A stretch of 20,750 bases of DNA from Phycisphaerales bacterium UBA6054 (GTDB taxonomy: Bacteria > Planctomycetota > Phycisphaerae > Phycisphaerales > UBA1924), in NCBI GenBank assembly GCA_002429045.1, contig DIYM01000129.1, forward strand, positions 696 to 21,445, written 5' to 3'. Positions 1 through 6,551 of the stretch are shown here, one piece after another. How positions within the stretch are numbered: the stretch's first letter is position 1; each line of letters begins with the position of its first letter. The notes beneath the pieces were generated by a model, which saw nothing but the letters and a program-made list of their open reading frames with translations, did not search any database and was not told the origin of the DNA. The position numbers and the translations under genes are program-made.

Positions 1-873
1 TTACGGGCAGCCCGCGTTGAACAGGGCGATGTACTCGGCGATGTCGAAGAAGTTCAGCGCGCCGAATGGCTCGGCCACGTCGGCCGAGGCCGCCCCGCTG
101 TTGTACGCGTCGAGGAACCCGACGACATCGAAGAAGTTCAGGGCGCCGAACGGCATGGCGACGTCGGCGACACAACTCGCCGGGATCACCAACGGCGTGT
201 TCGGCTCGGTCTCGTAGCCCCAGCGGATCGGGATGAACTGTCTGCGAACCAAACCATCGCTCTCGCCGTAGTACGAATCGAACTCCGCGAACCCGTAGTG
301 CTCGGCGCCGTTGAGAGCGAATCGGACGGCGACCGTGAACCTGGGCTCGATGATCATGGTCACGTTGTCGAAGGTGCCATACGAGAACACCGCCATGACG
401 GTCGATCCGAAGTAGTTGGAGAGTCCGGGCGATGGCGTTTCGCCGCCCCAGTTCGACGAGGCATCGACGGTGCCCCCTTGCGTGAAGTCGAACGGGATCA
501 CCTGTCGGGTTTCGGAGCCCCAGTTCGGGCTTATGTACGGAACGGCATCCGGCGTCAGCACGATGGAAGTCAAGGGTTCGACATTCTGGTTCGCCACGAT
601 GACGTGGATCTCCGCGTCTGCCGAACTCGTGCCGGGCTCCGTGGCGGAAATCCCGACGGAGTGTGCGGGGTATCCCGAAGTGATCGGCTGAGCGGACGCG
701 TCCCGGGTGAGGTCGATCATGTCCTTCGGCAGCAGGGTCGGGAAGTAGTACCCGTCGTAGTAATACCCATAATCCATCCGATCGAGGTTGGGGTTGTCGT
801 TGTGGAACACCACAACGTCGGCCGACGACGCCGAAACAAGACCGGCGAGCAGGCAGATCGGGAGCGTGCGCAT
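1..873 (-). CDS. Secreted protein with C-terminal GC-type dockerin-like repeats
   Basis: A 290-residue protein. The N-terminus is a signal peptide (MRTLPICLLAGLVSASSADV). The middle (about 20-230) is rich in Tyr, Asp, Asn and Ser and matches no family I recognise. The tail (234-290) holds two copies, 28 residues apart, of an ADVAxPFGALNFFD unit, bracketed by Cys234 and Cys289 and ending NAGCP. This tail is typical of exported proteins of Phycisphaerae and is called GC-type dockerin-like; a role in surface attachment or sorting is inferred. I chose the ATG at 871-873 because AGGAGG lies 8 bases upstream (882-887) and a promoter lies beyond it. The open frame runs further upstream to 1197, but that part reads antisense to the exbD gene. 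The stop codon is the first triplet of the window, so the gene is complete. It is separated from the exb operon by its own promoter. Confidence 0.85.
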   Translation of the reverse strand: MRTLPICLLAGLVSASSADVVVFHNDNPNLDRMDYGYYYDGYYFPTLLPKDMIDLTRDASAQPITSGYPAHSVGISATEPGTSSADAEIHVIVANQNVEPLTSIVLTPDAVPYISPNWGSETRQVIPFDFTQGGTVDASSNWGGETPSPGLSNYFGSTVMAVFSYGTFDNVTMIIEPRFTVAVRFALNGAEHYGFAEFDSYYGESDGLVRRQFIPIRWGYETEPNTPLVIPASCVADVAMPFGALNFFDVVGFLDAYNSGAASADVAEPFGALNFFDIAEYIALFNAGCP

Positions 874-913
874 GTCGATTTCCTCCTGCAGAAACCCGTG
901 AACGCGAGAGTCC

Positions 914-942
914 AATGTAAAAACCGCGCGGAAGAGCATCAA
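914..942 (-). promoter_or_regulatory. Sigma70-type promoter of the dockerin-tailed gene
   Basis: Read on the minus strand, TTGATG (937-942) and TACATT (914-919) are separated by exactly 17 bases. The predicted start near 907 gives a leader of about 34 bases that contains the AGGAGG ribosome site. The promoter lies between the upstream exbD stop and this gene, so the secreted protein can be expressed apart from the exb operon. Confidence 0.6.
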
Positions 943-964
943 GGTCGTTCTGATGAATCGGATA

Positions 965-1402
965 TTAATCCGAGATCCGGAACCGCGCGGCGGCGCCCCG
1001 TTGCACCAGGGATCCTTGCAGACGCACGACCTGCCCGTACGCCACGCTGTCTTCGGCGTCGATCTGAACGACCAGCCCGGACGCCGTGCCCCGGTCCATG
1101 GAGCGGACTCTCGCGATCGCGTCGTCGAGCGATTGGTCCGGGCCCAGGCCGCGGACCCGCGTCGCGCTGCCCTCTGCGTACATCTCGACGCGAACAACGG
1201 GGCTCGGCAGGGCGAGCGCCGAGGGCACGCCCGCGGCGGGCAGTTCGGCGCGCAGGAACCACTCGGGCCCGGCGATGGTCGCCGACGCCATGAAGAAGAT
1301 GAGGATCACCAGCGTCACGTCCACCATCGGGGTCATGTTCGGCACGCCCGAACCGGGGGCGCGATCGAGCACGCTCCGTCTTGTGAACGCCCTCCGGTTC
1401 AT
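965..1402 (-). CDS. exbD: ExbD/TolR-family biopolymer transport protein (second copy)
   Basis: A 145-residue protein with the ExbD plan: a short basic cytoplasmic N-terminus (1-22), one membrane helix (about 29-48) opening with MTPMVDVTL, and a periplasmic domain of about 95 residues. Asp28 in the helix matches the essential proton-path aspartate of ExbD/TolR (Asp25 in E. coli ExbD). The family forms the peptidoglycan-side stator of a proton-driven motor with ExbB/TolQ. The start overlaps the stop of the preceding exbD by four bases (ATGA), indicating translational coupling. It is the last gene of the exb cluster. No TonB, TolA, TolB or Pal gene lies beside it, so which motor type it belongs to cannot be read here. 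Confidence 0.88.
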   Translation of the reverse strand: MNRRAFTRRSVLDRAPGSGVPNMTPMVDVTLVILIFFMASATIAGPEWFLRAELPAAGVPSALALPSPVVRVEMYAEGSATRVRGLGPDQSLDDAIARVRSMDRGTASGLVVQIDAEDSVAYGQVVRLQGSLVQRGAAARFRISD

Positions 1403-1818
1403 CCGCCACGCTCCGTGACCAGATCGACCTCGGTGACCCCGGCGTCGCGTGCGGCCGCCAGGACCGGACGCACGACGCCGAACGCGGCGTCGCGGTCGGC
1501 GCGGATCTCGAGCCGGGTGCCTGGCGAGCGGGCGAACCGGCCGCTCAGTTCCCCGGGCAGGCGGCCGATGTCGATGGGCTCCCCGTTGAGGAGCACCTCA
1601 CCCGCGGGGCGCACGCCGATGACGACGGGGTCGCCGATGGCGTCCGGCGCGGGCGTGCCGTCGGGGGTCTCCGGGATCTCAACGCCGGACGCCCGGTTCA
1701 ACGCCAGCTGTCCCACCATCAGGTAGAACACGATCAGGCACATCACCACATCGATCATCGGTGTGACGTTGACGCGCGTGCGCCCCGGCGCGTTGTCCAG
1801 CACCGACCTTCGGATCAT
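1399..1818 (-). CDS. exbD: ExbD/TolR-family biopolymer transport protein (first copy)
   Basis: A 139-residue protein with a basic N-terminus, one membrane helix starting at NVTPMIDVVM (about 17-40) and a periplasmic domain. Asp23 is the conserved membrane aspartate. It differs clearly from the downstream exbD outside the TPM-DV motif, so the two are diverged paralogues rather than a recent duplicate, and the stator may contain a heterodimer (inference). It overlaps exbB upstream and exbD downstream by four bases each (ATGA), so the three proteins are probably made in fixed proportion from one mRNA. Confidence 0.88.
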   Translation of the reverse strand: MIRRSVLDNAPGRTRVNVTPMIDVVMCLIVFYLMVGQLALNRASGVEIPETPDGTPAPDAIGDPVVIGVRPAGEVLLNGEPIDIGRLPGELSGRFARSPGTRLEIRADRDAAFGVVRPVLAAARDAGVTEVDLVTERGG

Positions 1819-2495
1819 GCCCCCGATCCCCCGTCGCCCGCGTCTGCCGGATCAACGGGCAGGCGGTCCACGAGGTCGAGCGCCTCGCTCATCGCGCGGT
1901 TGCACAGCCGATCGAGGCGGGCTCGGAAGAGGCTCGCCGCCAGCACGCACGGGATCGCCAGGACGAGGCCGAGCAGCGTATGAAACAGCGCCTTGCTGAT
2001 CCCGAGCGACAGATCGGTGGGCCCGGCGCTCCCGCCCTGCTCGCCGAGCCGCACGAACGCGAGGATCATGCCCCACACGGTTCCCGCCAGCCCGATGAGC
2101 GGCCCGAGTTCGCCGATCGTCCGGAGCACGTCGACCGGGCGTGTCCACCGCCCGCACGCGTTCGAGCCGGCGATCTCCGCGGCTTCGCGCATCGCCGACC
2201 GTCCACGCCCGCGCGAGCGCCACGCCGATCGCACCGCGCTGGCGACGATGCCGTCGTCTTCGCCGAGGACGCGCTCGAGCCCGCCGGCGTTGTCCTTGTC
2301 GAGTTGCTCGCGGACCTTCTTGCCGGGGGACTCGGGCGCGACGACGCCCGGGCGTGTGTCGAGCACGAGGCGTGCGATCAGGGTCACCGCGACGAACGAA
2401 CCGATGATCAGCACCACCGAGAAGACGTCGAAGCTCTCGCGGAAGAGCCACCACACCCCGCTGTCGGACTGTTGCGCGAGCACGAGCGTTGTCAT
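1815..2495 (-). CDS. exbB: ExbB/TolQ/MotA-family proton channel protein
   Basis: A 226-residue inner-membrane protein with three predicted helices: about 23-45, about 129-149 (IGELGPLIGLAGTVWGMI) and about 169-190 (ALFHTLLGLVLAIPCVLAA). A cytoplasmic loop lies between helices one and two. The G-x-LGPLIGLxGTVWGM signature and the helix-three LGLxxAIP pattern are diagnostic of the MotA/TolQ/ExbB proton channel family. It pairs with the two ExbD proteins that follow. The start codon is preceded, six bases upstream, by TAGGCT and no ribosome-binding site is visible, so the message may begin at the ATG. It follows tsaE by 34 bases on the same strand. Confidence 0.9.
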   Translation of the reverse strand: MTTLVLAQQSDSGVWWLFRESFDVFSVVLIIGSFVAVTLIARLVLDTRPGVVAPESPGKKVREQLDKDNAGGLERVLGEDDGIVASAVRSAWRSRGRGRSAMREAAEIAGSNACGRWTRPVDVLRTIGELGPLIGLAGTVWGMILAFVRLGEQGGSAGPTDLSLGISKALFHTLLGLVLAIPCVLAASLFRARLDRLCNRAMSEALDLVDRLPVDPADAGDGGSGA

Positions 2496-2501
2496 GCCGA
2501 C

Positions 2502-2507
2502 AGCCTA
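2502..2507 (-). promoter_or_regulatory. Candidate -10 box for a leaderless exbB message
   Basis: TAGGCT on the minus strand ends six bases before the exbB ATG. A start 6-7 bases downstream of a -10 box would fall on or beside the A of the start codon. No convincing -35 is seen, so this rests on the repeated geometry at other genes in the window. Confidence 0.4.
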
Positions 2508-2529
2508 TCGCTGCCCGCACCGGCGTGCC

Positions 2530-3168
2530 TCACTCCTCGTCGAGGTCGCGCTGCTCGATGGGGCGGGAGATGGTGTAGGCCCCGCTGATCCAGCCGTGCA
2601 GATCGGCCAGACGGGCCCGCTCGTCCGTGAACGGCCACGCGGGGTTGTCGCCCCGGACCGGCTTGCCGGTGGTCGGGCAGGTGGTGTCCGGGCGCGTCCC
2701 GAGACCCGGGAACCCCGCCCGGTCGGCCCAAGAAGCGGGCAGCGTCATCCGGACCGATCGGGCGTGCTCGCCGATGGCCTCGATCTCGATCCGCGGGCCG
2801 TGCCGGGGCAGCGCATCGCTGATCCGCTCGCCCCACTCGATCAGCACCACCGCCGAGCCGTCCGCGACACGATCCCATCCGAGCGCATCGAGTTCGTCCC
2901 CGGAGCCCATGCGGTAGCAGTCCAGGTGCGCGATCGCGGGCAGATCCTCGCGTGTCCGGTACAGGTTCATCAGGGTGTAGGTGGGGCTGGTGACGCTGTC
3001 GGTGTCCACGCCCATCGCCCCGGCGATCGCACGGATCAGCGTCGTCTTGCCCGCGCCCATGTCGCCATCGAGCCGCACGATGTCCCCCGCGCGCAGGACT
3101 GCCGCGAGATCGGTCGCGAGTTGCTCGGTCGCTTGCAGGGAGTGGCAAGGGCGTTCGATCCGGATCAT
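2530..3168 (-). CDS. tsaE: TsaE, tRNA t6A synthesis ATPase, with fused YacG-like tail
   Basis: A 212-residue protein. Residues 1-150 are TsaE, the P-loop ATPase that acts with TsaB and TsaD to make threonylcarbamoyl-adenosine (t6A37) in tRNA. Walker A is GDMGAGKTT (35-43), followed by the SPTYTLMNLY segment (61-70), LDCYR (82-86) and the WGER motif (112-115). Residues 162-203 align with YacG, the small zinc-ribbon DNA gyrase inhibitor: CPTTGKP (164-170), then PFTDERARLADLHGW (179-193). In YacG the four zinc ligands are C-x2-C and C-x3-C. Here only Cys164 remains; the others are Thr167, Thr181 and Ala185. TsaE alone is usually about 150 residues, so the tail is an addition. The gene follows thiL by about 30 bases and precedes exbB. 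Confidence 0.9.
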   Translation of the reverse strand: MIRIERPCHSLQATEQLATDLAAVLRAGDIVRLDGDMGAGKTTLIRAIAGAMGVDTDSVTSPTYTLMNLYRTREDLPAIAHLDCYRMGSGDELDALGWDRVADGSAVVLIEWGERISDALPRHGPRIEIEAIGEHARSVRMTLPASWADRAGFPGLGTRPDTTCPTTGKPVRGDNPAWPFTDERARLADLHGWISGAYTISRPIEQRDLDEE

Positions 3169-3175
3169 CGTGGGG

Positions 3176-3181
3176 ATCCTA
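3176..3181 (-). promoter_or_regulatory. Candidate -10 box before tsaE
   Basis: TAGGAT on the minus strand lies seven bases before the tsaE ATG. It sits in the short thiL-tsaE gap, and no ribosome-binding site separates it from the start. It fits the spacing seen before other starts in this window, but tsaE may simply be read through from thiL. Confidence 0.3.
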
Positions 3182-3198
3182 GGAGATCGCCCGCGCGG

Positions 3199-4098
3199 TC
3201 AGTGGTCCCAGCCCATCGTGCCGGCATCGACCAGCCCCCCGCCCGGCTCCACGAACCACGCCCCGGCGTCGCCCGGACCGCAGGCGTGAACCCGCCCGAT
3301 CGGGCCGAGCAGCCCCGGCACACGCTCCGCCAGGCACCCGGGCCCGGCGACCAAGAGCTCGTAGTCCTCGCCTTCCGACGCGCCCGTGCGCCAATCGGCG
3401 ACACCGTCGTGCAGCGGGATGCGATCGGTCTCGATCTCGATCCTGACCCCCGACGCGCTCCCCACGCGCCCCGCGTCGCGACCGAGCCCGTCGGACAGAT
3501 CGATCATGGCGCGGGCACCGGCCCGGGCGAGCGATCGCCCGGCTCCGACGCGTGGCTCGAACGCCAGGTGCCGACCGCTGGCAAACGAGCCGCCGAGCCG
3601 TCCGGTCAGCCAGACACGATCGCCCGCCTGCGCACCAGACCGCATCACCGGAGACACGCCCGGGTCCATCGAGCCGCCCACGGTCACGGTCAGCGTCAGC
3701 GGGTGATCGGGCGAGGCGTGGGCGGCGATGTCACCCCCGATCAGCGGGCACCCGAAGCGGATCGCCCAGTCCGCCATCGCGTCGAAGAGCTCGCTGCCGG
3801 CGCGATAGCCCTCGGGCAGCAGCCCGGTCGCCATCCCCCACGCCGGGACGCCGCCCATCGCCGCGATATCCGATACCGACCGTGCGACCGCCTTGCGCGC
3901 GATCAGCCCGAGGGCGGTCCCGGGCTCGAAGTGCCGCCCCGCCACGACCTGATCGACAGTGAGCAGCGAGACATCGCCCGTCGGCGATCGCATCACCGCG
4001 CAGTCATCGCCCGGGCCCGCGATCACAACCCATCCAGCGCCCGCGACGAGGCCACGCGACCGCCCCGCGATGTGCCCGAGCAGTTCCGACTCACGCAT
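3199..4098 (-). CDS. thiL: Thiamine-monophosphate kinase ThiL
   Basis: A 299-residue enzyme that phosphorylates thiamine monophosphate to thiamine diphosphate with ATP, the last step of vitamin B1 synthesis. ThiL/PurM-family motifs are in order: GPGDDCAVM (28-36), the metal-binding TVDQ (47-50) with GRHF following, SVSDIAAMGG (74-83), GGDIAAH (121-127), and IDLSDGLGRD in the C-terminal half. Length fits the family (about 300-330). The frame could start at a TTG (4104), but I prefer the ATG at 4096-4098: a TATGGT box lies exactly five bases before it, matching other probable leaderless starts here. It heads the thiL-tsaE-exb run and is divergent from the FmdB-like gene. It is the only thiamine gene in view. 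Confidence 0.9.
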   Translation of the reverse strand: MRESELLGHIAGRSRGLVAGAGWVVIAGPGDDCAVMRSPTGDVSLLTVDQVVAGRHFEPGTALGLIARKAVARSVSDIAAMGGVPAWGMATGLLPEGYRAGSELFDAMADWAIRFGCPLIGGDIAAHASPDHPLTLTVTVGGSMDPGVSPVMRSGAQAGDRVWLTGRLGGSFASGRHLAFEPRVGAGRSLARAGARAMIDLSDGLGRDAGRVGSASGVRIEIETDRIPLHDGVADWRTGASEGEDYELLVAGPGCLAERVPGLLGPIGRVHACGPGDAGAWFVEPGGGLVDAGTMGWDH

Positions 4099-4103
4099 GC
4101 CCA

Positions 4104-4109
4104 ACCATA
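4104..4109 (-). promoter_or_regulatory. Candidate -10 box for a leaderless thiL message
   Basis: TATGGT on the minus strand is followed by five bases (TGGGC) and the thiL ATG. Transcription would start at or next to the A of ATG. It overlaps the alternative TTG start, which argues against that start. The -35 position has no good match. Confidence 0.45.
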
Positions 4110-4423
4110 GCGGGGCCTGCGGGTCGCACCAGAAGCCGCCCCCCGCGGGCGGCTTTCGCGGCGTGCGGGACGGCGTGTCGGCTCGGCCGCGCTTCCCGGA
4201 CGCGTCGCGGATCTCGGTGAGCAGGACGGCGCCCTCGGGCGGCCGCCGTACCGACGGCGTCGCCCCTCATGGCAGAGTCCCTTCGCAGCAGAGCCGCCGA
4301 TCCTCTGATCAATGCCCGTGCGTACTCTCCGTCCTTGGAAGATGGAAGCGTGTCGAGTCCCCGAGAGACGCGGCCGACCTTCATCGGACATCCGTATCAC
4401 GATTGCGAACGCAAGGAGCCCCC
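4110..4423. other. Intergenic region between divergent thiL and FmdB-like genes
   Basis: About 315 bases lie between two divergent genes. A perfect nine-base-pair hairpin (4133-4155, AAGCCGCCC paired with GGGCGGCTT, five-base loop) lies just upstream of the thiL -10 box. It has no T-run on either side, so I do not call it a terminator. A ribosome site for the downstream gene (AAGGAG, 4413-4418) lies at the right end. Short open frames cross the region but none has a start with support or a recognisable protein. Confidence 0.5.
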
Positions 4424-4660
4424 ATGCCGACGTACGACTACCGCTGCGATACCAACGGACGCACCGTCGAGGTGGCGCATCCGATGAGCGAATCCGTCCG
4501 GGACTGGGGCGATCTGTGCGAGCGCGCCGATATCCCCGTAGGCGAAACGCCGCCCGACGCGCCGGTCGAAAAAGTCGTCTCGCTGGTCGCGGCCCGCGCA
4601 GCGACGGCACCAGAACCGCCCGGTTCATGCGGCTCGGGCTGCGGGTGTTACCCCGCCTAG
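4424..4660 (+). CDS. FmdB-like small protein with altered zinc-ribbon cysteines
   Basis: A 78-residue protein opening MPTYDYRCDTNGR, the signature start of FmdB-type regulatory zinc-ribbon proteins (normally MPxYxYRCxxCG). The second Cys of the first CxxC is Asn11, and the second pair is also absent; the region reads LCERADIPVGE with a single Cys. The C-terminus is Cys-rich (CGSGCGCYPA), which might supply other ligands. The MPTYDYRC, MSE and WG-LCERA-I-G-TP-DAPVE pattern looks like a constrained family of its own. The function is unknown; FmdB itself was linked to regulation of formamidase expression. The ATG has AAGGAG five bases upstream. The longer open frame starting at 3959 is rejected because it covers thiL antisense. 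Convergent with the next gene. Confidence 0.75.
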   Translation: MPTYDYRCDTNGRTVEVAHPMSESVRDWGDLCERADIPVGETPPDAPVEKVVSLVAARAATAPEPPGSCGSGCGCYPA

Positions 4661-4700
4661 GCCTCTTCTTCTGGCACCCGGGGTGCTCCTGCTTGCAGAG

Positions 4701-4916
4701 CTACTTGCCGATCGGGCAGGTCTTGATGCCCACCAGCGCGTACGCGGGGCAGAACCCGACCAGCCCCGTCACGACCAGCACCGCGCCAACCACCGCGGCA
4801 ATGATCCCAAAGATCGAGCCGCCCGCGGCATCCAGCACCAAGAACGCGGCGAGCAGCAGCCCGATCCCGAGCACCGCCCGCAGCCCGCGATCGATCGTTC
4901 CTTCATTCGGTTTCAT
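4701..4916 (-). CDS. DUF2892 (YgaP-type transmembrane) family membrane protein
   Basis: A 71-residue protein with two predicted membrane helices (about 14-30 and 33-53), a GTIDRGLRAVLG opening and a GFCPAYALVGIKTC ending. This pattern matches DUF2892, the two-helix domain found alone or attached to rhodanese in YgaP. The two conserved cysteines (56 and 67) sit just after the second helix. The family has no settled function. The ATG at 4914-4916 is supported by GGGAGG (4923-4928) and by a well-formed promoter at 4965-4993, so it is an independent transcription unit ending convergently with the FmdB-like gene. Confidence 0.8.
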   Translation of the reverse strand: MKPNEGTIDRGLRAVLGIGLLLAAFLVLDAAGGSIFGIIAAVVGAVLVVTGLVGFCPAYALVGIKTCPIGK

Positions 4917-4964
4917 GGTGGACCTCCCGGCGCGGCCCTTTCCTGCGAGAGCCCGCTCGGAGGG

Positions 4965-4993
4965 ATAATAGGACAAACAAGTCTGGATGTCCA
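4965..4993 (-). promoter_or_regulatory. Sigma70-type promoter of the DUF2892 gene
   Basis: TGGACA (4988-4993) and TATTAT (4965-4970) on the minus strand are separated by exactly 17 bases; each differs from the E. coli consensus by one base. The leader is about 41 bases with a GGGAGG ribosome site. This is the best classical promoter in the window and lies just after the end of the upstream lipoprotein gene. Confidence 0.75.
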
Positions 4994-5007
4994 CAAGGAG
5001 GGGGTGT

Positions 5008-5574
5008 TCAGCGGTTGCCGGGCGTTCGGCGGGCGCGTTCGCGTTCTCGGAGTTCGGCGCCGACATCGATGAGCTCGGCCGGCGCCTGCTGGAACACGGG
5101 CAGCGCGATCCAGTCTTTGAGCCTGTAGATGTCGTCCCGCCCCCGGCTCCAGGCGTCGAGCACGTACGCGCCGCGCCCGGGCGGTGCGGGCAGCAGGTCC
5201 CCCGCAGTGAGCTCGGCGCAGGCGACGAGCACGGCGTGGTGCTCGTGCCTGGTGCCGCGGTTGATCGCGATGCCGAAGCAGTTCCAGCCCTGGGCCCGGG
5301 TGTCGAAGACAACGCCCCGGAAGACGGCGTCCCGCCATTCGTGGCACAGCCCCATGTTGGAGCCTCCCAGCGCGTTGACGAACACGTTGCCCACCCAGCC
5401 GGTGTGCCAGGTGGCATCGTCGGCGGATCTGATCCGTTCGACGGTCCGCGCGAACGACTGGGCGATCGGCACGAGCTGGGGATCGGGGGTGTCAGCCGCG
5501 ACGACGCGGCCGGGCTTGGCAGCGCAGCCGATCAACGCGATCGCGGCTGCAATCCCGATGAGCGATCGGATCAC
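5008..5574 (-). CDS. Lipoprotein with a possible Cys-His-Asp catalytic site
   Basis: A 188-residue protein. The N-terminus is a lipoprotein signal with lipobox LIGC (Cys17). The mature part contains GLCHEWRDAVF (Cys77), a basic HEHHAVLV segment (His113 best placed) and YVLDAW (Asp140). The order Cys, then His preceding a short hydrophobic strand, then Asp-x-Trp is that of transglutaminase- or NlpC-like papain-fold enzymes. This is inference from motif order; I cannot name the family, and it might be a non-catalytic relative. The start overlaps the phhA stop by four bases (ATGA), so it is coupled to phenylalanine hydroxylase, an unexpected partner. Charged residues dominate the tail (about 174-188). 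Confidence 0.75.
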   Translation of the reverse strand: MIRSLIGIAAAIALIGCAAKPGRVVAADTPDPQLVPIAQSFARTVERIRSADDATWHTGWVGNVFVNALGGSNMGLCHEWRDAVFRGVVFDTRAQGWNCFGIAINRGTRHEHHAVLVACAELTAGDLLPAPPGRGAYVLDAWSRGRDDIYRLKDWIALPVFQQAPAELIDVGAELRERERARRTPGNR

Positions 5575-6500
5575 ACCCGGACGCCCGACGCATCGAGCAC
5601 ACGCTCGGCGTAGCTGTTCATCGCGTCGCGGAGCTGCTCGAACGATTCGAGGACGTACAGCACCGGCTGGTAGTGGTCGATCTCGAACGGGGTGTTGATG
5701 ACCCGGTCGAGATCGAACGCCCGGCGTTCGATCTTGCCGGACGTGTCGCTGGGTGCCAGGTCCACACCCGCCGGAGCCGCGGGGGCGTTCAGGGCGTGGT
5801 GCGACTCCCCGTGCGACGAGATCAGGCCCGAGCCGTAGATCTTCAGGCGCCCGTCCTCACGGATCAGCCCGAACTCAACGGTGAACCAGAAAAGGCGGGC
5901 CAGGGCCTCGGTGTGCTCGTCGCCCGCGTGGAGGGCGGCCTTGCCGTAGGTCTGGAGGAACTCGGCGAAGACATCGTCGGCGTGCAGCGGGACATGCCCA
6001 AAGACATCATGGAAGATGTCCGGCTCGGGCAGGTAGTCCATCTTCTCCTTGGGGCGGATCACGATGGTGGTCGGGAACTCGCGACGCGACAGGCACGAGA
6101 AGAACGCCTTGGCGGGCAGGTAGCCCGGGACCGCGCGGCTCTGCCACCCGGTCAGCGGGCGGAGGTATTCGTTGATGCCCTTGATGGTTTTCCCCGGCTT
6201 GGTCGGGTGGGTCGTCTGTCCGAACAGCAGGGGCACGCGATCCGGCTCGAGCCGGATCGCCTCGAGTCCGGCGATGAACGTGTTGGACGCCTGCTCTTCG
6301 AGCATCTCCCAGCGCCGTTCGTAGAGCGTGCTCCAGACCTCGTGGTTCTCGTCCGAGTACCGCTCGTACTGCTGCGTGACGTAGAAGCCCTCGGTGTCGA
6401 TCTGCTCGGCGGGCAGCGTTGCCGCGGCGTCGGCGGCCGCTTGCGCGAGGTCGAACTCGTCGCCGTCGATGATGTTGTTGTAAGCGATGTCGTCACGCAT
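5571..6500 (-). CDS. phhA: Phenylalanine 4-monooxygenase
   Basis: A 309-residue member of the pterin-dependent aromatic amino acid hydroxylases, converting phenylalanine to tyrosine with tetrahydrobiopterin-type cofactor and oxygen. The iron ligands are visible: His164 and His169 in HDVFGHVPLHAD and Glu209 in FWFTVEFGLI. Other family segments include the GYLP and FFSCLSRREFP stretch (126-143) and SSHGESHHAL. There is no N-terminal ACT regulatory domain, as usual for bacterial enzymes. The ATG (6498-6500) is preceded by GGAGG nine bases upstream, and TACAAT lies about 31 bases upstream. No pterin-4a-carbinolamine dehydratase (phhB) is seen nearby; instead a lipoprotein gene follows with a four-base overlap. 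Confidence 0.95.
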   Translation of the reverse strand: MRDDIAYNNIIDGDEFDLAQAAADAAATLPAEQIDTEGFYVTQQYERYSDENHEVWSTLYERRWEMLEEQASNTFIAGLEAIRLEPDRVPLLFGQTTHPTKPGKTIKGINEYLRPLTGWQSRAVPGYLPAKAFFSCLSRREFPTTIVIRPKEKMDYLPEPDIFHDVFGHVPLHADDVFAEFLQTYGKAALHAGDEHTEALARLFWFTVEFGLIREDGRLKIYGSGLISSHGESHHALNAPAAPAGVDLAPSDTSGKIERRAFDLDRVINTPFEIDHYQPVLYVLESFEQLRDAMNSYAERVLDASGVRV

Positions 6501-6531
6501 TGGGGGAGCCTCCGTTCTCGGTGGTCATCCC

Positions 6532-6537
6532 ATTGTA
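6532..6537 (-). promoter_or_regulatory. Candidate -10 box of phhA
   Basis: TACAAT on the minus strand, five of six consensus bases, about 31 bases before the phhA ATG. The resulting leader holds the GGAGG ribosome site. No good -35 is seen at 16-18 bases. Confidence 0.45.
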
Positions 6538-6551
6538 CGGATCGGGCGGCG

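Noticed and set aside
4099..4104. TTG start for ThiL two codons upstream
   Set aside because: The TTG falls right at the end of a likely -10 box and adds only two residues; the ATG at 4098 is preferred.
1993..4110. A 705-residue plus-strand open frame
   Set aside because: It covers exbB, tsaE and thiL antisense and has shadow-type composition (Arg/Pro/Asp/His).
4674..4686. GCACC/GGTGC hairpin between the convergent FmdB-like and DUF2892 genes
   Set aside because: The stem is only five base pairs and there is no T-run on either strand, so it is not called a terminator.
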